Shown: positions 24,182 through 28,169 of the stretch, one piece after another
Position numbering within the stretch: position 1 is the stretch's first letter
How the letters are laid out: each line of letters opens with the position of its first letter
Assembly: GCA_964452285.1 (NCBI GenBank)
Contig: CAYVKW010000011.1
Coordinates: forward strand, 1 to 28,169
Direction of reading: 5' to 3'
DNA: 28,169 bases
Origin: JAUNST01 sp964452285
GTDB lineage: Bacteria > Patescibacteriota > Microgenomatia > UBA1400 > PJMF01
The notes under the pieces: generated by a model
Told to the model about the DNA's origin: nothing
Databases searched by the model: none
Seen by the model: only the letters and a program-made list of their open reading frames with translations
Made by a program: the position numbers and the translations under genes

Positions 24182-25468
24182 TTATTTTCTAGACTTTTTC
24201 TTGAGAATTTTTTGATAAATTTTTTCTACTTGATGAGCGGCTTTTTTCCAATTAATGCCCTTAATTTCGGCTAATTGTTTTTTGATAATATCTTGACGAT
24301 AAGTTTTGTCATCGAGAAGCTTAATCACTTCAGCGGTCATGGCGCTAATATCCCAGAAATCCACTTGTGGGCTAGCGCTTAAAACTTCACCGGCACCAGA
24401 AGTTTTGGAAAGGATAACCGGAGTTTTTTGTTTGGCGGCTTCTAAAGCGACTAAGCCAAAAGGTTCGCTGACTGAAGGCATGACAAAGATGTCGGCGCGA
24501 TCCAGAAGTTTCTTTTGAACATCGCCGCGAATAAAGCCAGAAAAAAGAACATTAGCGGAAAGACTGTGTCCGGCATTGGTAAAAAGTAATTGCTGATACA
24601 TATCGCCATTGCCAGCGACAATAAAGAGAGCATGAGGTTTTTCGGTCAGAATATTGCCGGCTAATTTTAAGAAATAATCTGGACCTTTCTGAATAGTTAA
24701 ACGACCCATAAAAACGATCACTGGTCGGTGTTTGGCAAAAGTGCGAGGAATTTCATTCAGATCTTGTAGGAGCGGGACGATACCATTGTGAACGACTTCA
24801 ATTTTGCTGGGTTGGACGTGATATTTTTCGACTAAAATGCGCTTGGTGTAATAACTGACTGCAATGACTTGGTCAGCTAAGCGCATGCCCTCAGCTTCGC
24901 TGCGAGCGATATAAGTATCAAAGTTGCTAGTGAGTGAACGATCGTATTCAGTAGAATGAATGTGGGCAATATAAGGTTTGCCGAGAGCTTTTTTGATGGC
25001 CATAGCGGCTGGTAAAGACATCCAATCATGAGCGTGAACGATGTCAAATTCATCGGCGTGAGAACGAGCAAAATCAAGAACGGCTTGAGCGTATTCCGCT
25101 ACTCGAGTTTCAAAATCTGAACCGGGAGAAGGTAAATGAGAATCTGACTTGGAGGGATGATTACAAGTGGGAGAAGAAGTGGCTTTATTTTCTTTTGGTG
25201 TATAAGGGGAAAATGGTGGCTGAGTGAGAGTGGAAGGTTCTTGAGTGTCGGAACGAGCTTTGGTGGCGGTCCAATGAGGATGAACGCAATCAACTACTTT
25301 CATATAGTCTAATGATTGGTCAAAATTGAAAGGGAGGGTAAAAACAACTTGATAACCGTCGTCCGATAAAGCTTGAGTAAGACCAGCGCAAGCGACACCA
25401 AGACCACCACTGTTGTGAGGTGGCAATTCCCAACCAATCATCAAGATACGAGAACCTGTAGCTGTCAT
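24182..25468 (-). CDS. GT4 glycosyltransferase, glycogen-synthase-like
   Basis: A 428-aa GT-B enzyme. N-terminal MIGWELPPHNSGGLGVACAG (11-30) resembles starch/glycogen synthases of the GT4/GT5 type; VHAHDWMS and HIHSTEYDRS follow, then VFMGRLTIQKGPDYFLKLA and the donor-site E-x7-E in SEPFGLVALEAA. Together with GH57 directly downstream it may build an alpha-glucan or glucosylated molecule from NDP- or other activated glucose (inferred). Residues about 64-118 are a Ser/Thr/Pro-rich low-complexity stretch placed within the first Rossmann domain, absent from most relatives I know. First gene of the operon; TATTAT at 25487-25482 would give a seven-base leader. Confidence 0.87.
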   Translation of the reverse strand: MTATGSRILMIGWELPPHNSGGLGVACAGLTQALSDDGYQVVFTLPFNFDQSLDYMKVVDCVHPHWTATKARSDTQEPSTLTQPPFSPYTPKENKATSSPTCNHPSKSDSHLPSPGSDFETRVAEYAQAVLDFARSHADEFDIVHAHDWMSLPAAMAIKKALGKPYIAHIHSTEYDRSLTSNFDTYIARSEAEGMRLADQVIAVSYYTKRILVEKYHVQPSKIEVVHNGIVPLLQDLNEIPRTFAKHRPVIVFMGRLTIQKGPDYFLKLAGNILTEKPHALFIVAGNGDMYQQLLFTNAGHSLSANVLFSGFIRGDVQKKLLDRADIFVMPSVSEPFGLVALEAAKQKTPVILSKTSGAGEVLSASPQVDFWDISAMTAEVIKLLDDKTYRQDIIKKQLAEIKGINWKKAAHQVEKIYQKILKKKSRK

Positions 25469-25752
25469 AATTTACTAGATGATAATAACACTTTTTTTTG
25501 GTGAATGCAAGTGGGAAAAGGGGCGATTTTTTTGTATAAAAAAATCGCCTGAAAAAAGGTTTTCTGGCGACAGAAAAAAGAAATTTTGATTAATCAAGCT
25601 TAAATAATATGAGAGTAAAAGAGAGAAAGAAAAATTGATAAAAATGAAAGGAAAAATTGAGATAAATTTGGTTATTTTTGATTAATTTTGTGATAAAATG
25701 GGCGGATAATTAAAAAAGAGAGAAAAAATAGAAAATTGGAAAGGAGTGAGTG
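25469..25752. other. Divergent intergenic region with two overlapping hairpins
   Basis: Hairpin A: GGCGATTTTTTT (25522-25533) with AAAAAAATCGCC (25538-25549), loop GTAT, perfect 12 bp. Hairpin B: TCGCC-T-GAAAA (25545-25555) with TTTTC-T-GGCGA (25560-25570), loop AAGG, ten pairs with one T-T mismatch. The TCGCC at 25545-25549 is used by both, so they exclude each other. The rest is A-rich; TAAAAT at 25694-25699 is a weak -10 candidate for the holin-like gene. No coding sequence was seen. Confidence 0.6.
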
Positions 25753-26163
25753 ATGATTACTAGCTTTATACGTAATTATTTAGTGATGGGAGTGATTTTA
25801 TTTGTGACCGATTGGTTGCTGCCAAATGTTTCCTTTGGTTATCCAGTGGGGCGAGCTTTTACGATGGAGGCTTTTTTAGACCATTTACCAGTATTATTGA
25901 TTGCTACTTTGGTTTTGACTTTATTGTCATTAATTGCTCGACCGATTTTAAAGGTTCTGAGTGCGCCGATTAATTTTTTGACCTTAGGACTTTTCAATGT
26001 CGTGATTAATGTATTTTTTTTGTGGCTAGCAACTTATCTAGTGAGCGGTTTTTCGATTACGGCGCTTAATGTGGGAGGTTTTCAACTCAATACGTTTTTT
26101 TCTTACGTGGCAGTGGCAGTAATTTTTGGATTTGTGCAGGGATTATTAGCTTTGGTTTTTTAA
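25753..26163 (+). CDS. Holin-like four-helix membrane protein (PF04020)
   Basis: A 136-aa integral membrane protein with four hydrophobic segments (about 6-24, 44-64, 75-97, 113-134) and the family signature ARPILKVLSAPINFLTLGLFNVVIN between the second and third. PF04020 is labelled phage holin, but the family is widespread as a chromosomal membrane protein and its role is not known. No phage gene is near, so lysis is not implied. ATG 25753 is chosen over GTG 25750 because AAAGGAG lies six bases before it. galE follows after about 40 bases, probably co-transcribed or with a weak promoter of its own (TACAAT at 26173-26178). Confidence 0.85.
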   Translation: MITSFIRNYLVMGVILFVTDWLLPNVSFGYPVGRAFTMEAFLDHLPVLLIATLVLTLLSLIARPILKVLSAPINFLTLGLFNVVINVFFLWLATYLVSGFSITALNVGGFQLNTFFSYVAVAVIFGFVQGLLALVF

Positions 26164-26202
26164 AATATCGGTTACAATACAACAAAATAATGGAAAGGTA
26201 AA

Positions 26203-27210
26203 ATGGCGAAAAAAATTATGATTACTGGTGGAGCGGGATTTATTGGGTCACATGCAGTAAAATTGTTTCTGGAACACGGCTATCAAGTGACAGTTTTTGA
26301 TAATTTTTTTCGTGGTTTTCACGATGTGTTGACAGAATTGGGGAAATTGGGTGAGCTAAAAGTGGTAACGGGAGACTTAAGGAATTTTGAAGATATAAAT
26401 GAAGCCCTTAAAGGACAGAATTTTGATGGAATTTTACATTTTGCAGCTTTGTGCTTAGTGAATGAGTCAATGGAAGAGCCGGAACTTTATTTCCGAAATA
26501 ATGTGGGCGGGACTATGAATCTATTGGAGGCAATGAAAAAAAACGGAGTAAAAAAATTGATTTTTTCTTCGACTTGCGCGGTTTATGGCGATAGCCAATA
26601 TCTACCAATGGATGAAAATCATCCAACCAATCCACTTAATCCTTATGGAGAAACAAAATTAATTAGTGAAAAAATGATTAAATGGTATCACGAACTTGAT
26701 GGTCTAAAATATGCAGTGATGCGTTATTTTAATGTTTGCGGTGCGGCCAGCGATGGTACGATTGGTGATAGTAAAAAACCGTCGCAGTTATTGATGCAGA
26801 ATGCAGTGCGAGGAGCGATGAAAATTGCACCTTTCTCGTACACTTGTCCAAAAGTGGAAACTCCAGATGGAACGCCAATTCGCGATTATATTGATGTTGA
26901 AGATTTGGTGGCAGCGCATTTGGCTGCTTATGAAAGATTGGATAATCCAGAAGCAGATGGTCAAGTTTTTAATTTGAGCAATGGCCGAGGTTCGAGCGTA
27001 AAAGAAATTGTCAGCGAAGTGGAAAAAGCTTTCAAAGTGGAAATAGAAAAAGTGCCGAGTGCGCCGCGCAAGGGCGAGTATGCGGAGGTGTACGCGGTGC
27101 CGGAAAAAGCGCGGCGCTTACTTAATTGGCAAACGAAAAAATCGCTTACAGATAGTATTGAAAGTATGCGCAAATGGTATACTGATCATCCTCAAGGTTG
27201 GGAAAAATAA
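26203..27210 (+). CDS. galE: UDP-glucose 4-epimerase
   Basis: Interconverts UDP-glucose and UDP-galactose (or the N-acetyl forms), supplying surface glycans. The 335-aa extended SDR has the NAD-binding GGAGFIGSH (9-17), HFAAL (79-83), catalytic Ser 123 in FSSTCAVYG and the Tyr 148/Lys 152 pair in NPYGETK, then RYFNVCGA and the late RDYIDVEDL. Length is typical. AAAGG sits eight bases before the ATG. A Cys follows the conserved Phe-Asn-Val segment (NVCGA), as in most GalE proteins. Confidence 0.93.
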   Translation: MAKKIMITGGAGFIGSHAVKLFLEHGYQVTVFDNFFRGFHDVLTELGKLGELKVVTGDLRNFEDINEALKGQNFDGILHFAALCLVNESMEEPELYFRNNVGGTMNLLEAMKKNGVKKLIFSSTCAVYGDSQYLPMDENHPTNPLNPYGETKLISEKMIKWYHELDGLKYAVMRYFNVCGAASDGTIGDSKKPSQLLMQNAVRGAMKIAPFSYTCPKVETPDGTPIRDYIDVEDLVAAHLAAYERLDNPEADGQVFNLSNGRGSSVKEIVSEVEKAFKVEIEKVPSAPRKGEYAEVYAVPEKARRLLNWQTKKSLTDSIESMRKWYTDHPQGWEK

Positions 27211-27257
27211 GAACTACTGACATAGATCGCTAGCAATCGATATTTAGGTAAAAATTT

Positions 27258-28169
27258 TTATAAGCTTTCGGAAGAGAAGAAAGAGCTTAAAAGGCTGGTG
27301 ATTTTTTTGAGGTAAAAGAACAATTGATTAATAAGCCAAGTGAGGAAAATAGAAGCAAAACTGGCAGCGAAAACCAAAAAAAGTAATTGCCAGACTAGCG
27401 GCCAGTTTTGCAAACGAGGATAATAAAGCAGAAATTGACTAATAAAAAGAGAATGATAGATATAAATATCGAGTGAATGACGACCAAAAAAAGTGGTCAG
27501 AGTTGATGGTCGCAAAAACTTGGGAACATGGAGATGAGAGATAAAGGAATAAAAACAAGTGAGAAAAGAAAGACCGCTGGCGGCGTAAAAAATAGTCCAA
27601 AATTTGGGCGGGTGGGCAAAAATTAAAGCTTGTTTATCGGTAAAAATAATAAAAAGAAGACCGAGAGCACCGAAAAAACCTAAAAATTGTTTGCGAAGAT
27701 GAGTAAGTTGAAATTGATTATGGAAGTAAAGACAAGCAATGAGGGTACCACTGCCAAAAAGGAAAAGTTCGATACCGCCGAAAAGTTGTTGAGCAGGTAA
27801 CCAGATTGGGGGCGGCAAAACTAAAATTTGGCTGCAGAGGAGAGAAAAAATAAGTAAAAGCGGCAATCCAAAAACAGCCATAAAATAAGGAACGTTTTTA
27901 GTCCAGGAGTGAGTTTGCGAAAAATGGTTGATTTTTTGCCAAAAGAGGAGCACAAGTGGAGCTACTAAAAGTAATTGAAGATAAATGGCAATAAAATAGA
28001 ATTGGAAAGGAAAAGTGATAAGATCGGTCCAAAATTGCGCCAAAGAAAAAGTACGAGTCTGCCAGAGTAAAATGACGAGAGTGCCAATAATGTAAGCGAT
28101 AATAATTTTCTGGCTTTTGCGCCAAAAAAAACGAAGATAATTACTAATAGTGATAAATAAGCGACGCCA
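27258..28169 (-). CDS. Acyltransferase-3-like membrane protein, 5' end beyond the window
   Basis: A multi-pass membrane protein of the acyltransferase-3 type (OatA/NolL relatives), which put acetyl or other acyl groups on surface polysaccharides or peptidoglycan. The frame remains open from the stop at 27258 to the right edge: upstream of the TTG at 28043 it continues with FFWRKSQKIIIAYIIGTL, the usual R/K-x-x-R-I-x-P-AY-like segment, so the start is outside. About eight hydrophobic helices are visible, and FGRHSLDIYIYHSLFIS near the end matches the late family motif. The N-terminal catalytic His-containing helix is not in view. Coding is on the strand facing galE. Confidence 0.75.
   Translation of the reverse strand, partial: WRRLFITISNYLRFFWRKSQKIIIAYIIGTLVILLWQTRTFSLAQFWTDLITFPFQFYFIAIYLQLLLVAPLVLLFWQKINHFSQTHSWTKNVPYFMAVFGLPLLLIFSLLCSQILVLPPPIWLPAQQLFGGIELFLFGSGTLIACLYFHNQFQLTHLRKQFLGFFGALGLLFIIFTDKQALIFAHPPKFWTIFYAASGLSFLTCFYSFISHLHVPKFLRPSTLTTFFGRHSLDIYIYHSLFISQFLLYYPRLQNWPLVWQLLFLVFAASFASIFLTWLINQLFFYLKKITSLLSSFFSSESL

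Noticed and set aside
25753..26163. Holin name suggesting a prophage remnant
   Set aside because: No phage genes nearby; PF04020 proteins are common chromosomal membrane proteins.

Overview
The window looks like a chromosomal segment of a Candidate Phyla Radiation (Patescibacteria) bacterium, or a close relative with a similarly small AT-rich genome. Pointers are the gene mix (a DUF4012 protein, short ProRS without an editing domain, a PF04020 'holin-like' membrane protein beside galE, a GH57-GT4 pair, large glycine-rich and FISUMP surface proteins, ComM), very compact spacing, and mixed use of Shine-Dalgarno and apparently leaderless starts. TGA is used as a stop in several intact genes, so this is not a code-25 lineage (Gracilibacteria/Absconditabacteria). 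The phylum is inferred from gene content; no marker such as 16S rRNA is present.

Layout. 1-1085: a FISUMP-domain surface protein preceded by an (AC)15 microsatellite that lies in an open frame reaching the left edge. 1126-2428: proS. 2497-4961 (minus): DUF4012 membrane protein and a HIT hydrolase. 5003-6142: a single-ORF DDE insertion sequence with inverted ends. 6297-10247: a 1316-residue secreted mosaic protein with two nearly identical glycine-rich blocks, Ig-like segments, an ALK/LTK-type glycine-rich domain and a discoidin-like end. 10250-11208 (minus): YgjP-type metallopeptidase and ferredoxin. 11279-12648: CMP-kinase-like protein and triosephosphate isomerase. 12663-16756 (minus): an envelope polysaccharide operon (two GT4 glycosyltransferases, mannose-1-P guanylyltransferase, polyprenyl-phosphate sugar transferase). 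16799-18337 (minus): comM. 18448-20248: a DUF692/MNIO-like protein coupled to an orphan C5 DNA methyltransferase, closed by a perfect 12-bp terminator hairpin. 20348-21778 (minus): phosphomannomutase/phosphoglucomutase. 21897-21970: tRNA-Arg(UCU). 21992-25468 (minus): GT4, GH57 and sugar-kinase-like ASKHA protein operon. 25753-27210: holin-like membrane protein and galE. 27258-28169 (minus): acyltransferase-3-like membrane protein cut by the right edge.

How it fits together. Much of the window serves the cell surface: precursor supply (phosphomannomutase, ManC, GalE), polymer assembly (sugar transferase, GT4s), possible decoration (acyltransferase) and large secreted adhesin-like proteins. 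The least explained items are the AC-tract in front of the FISUMP gene, the internally duplicated and compositionally mosaic surface protein, the MNIO-methyltransferase pair, the GT4-GH57-kinase operon, and a repeated promoter geometry with TATAAT six bases before ATG. No gene-free stretch exceeds 300 bases; the longest (25469-25752) holds two overlapping, mutually exclusive hairpins.
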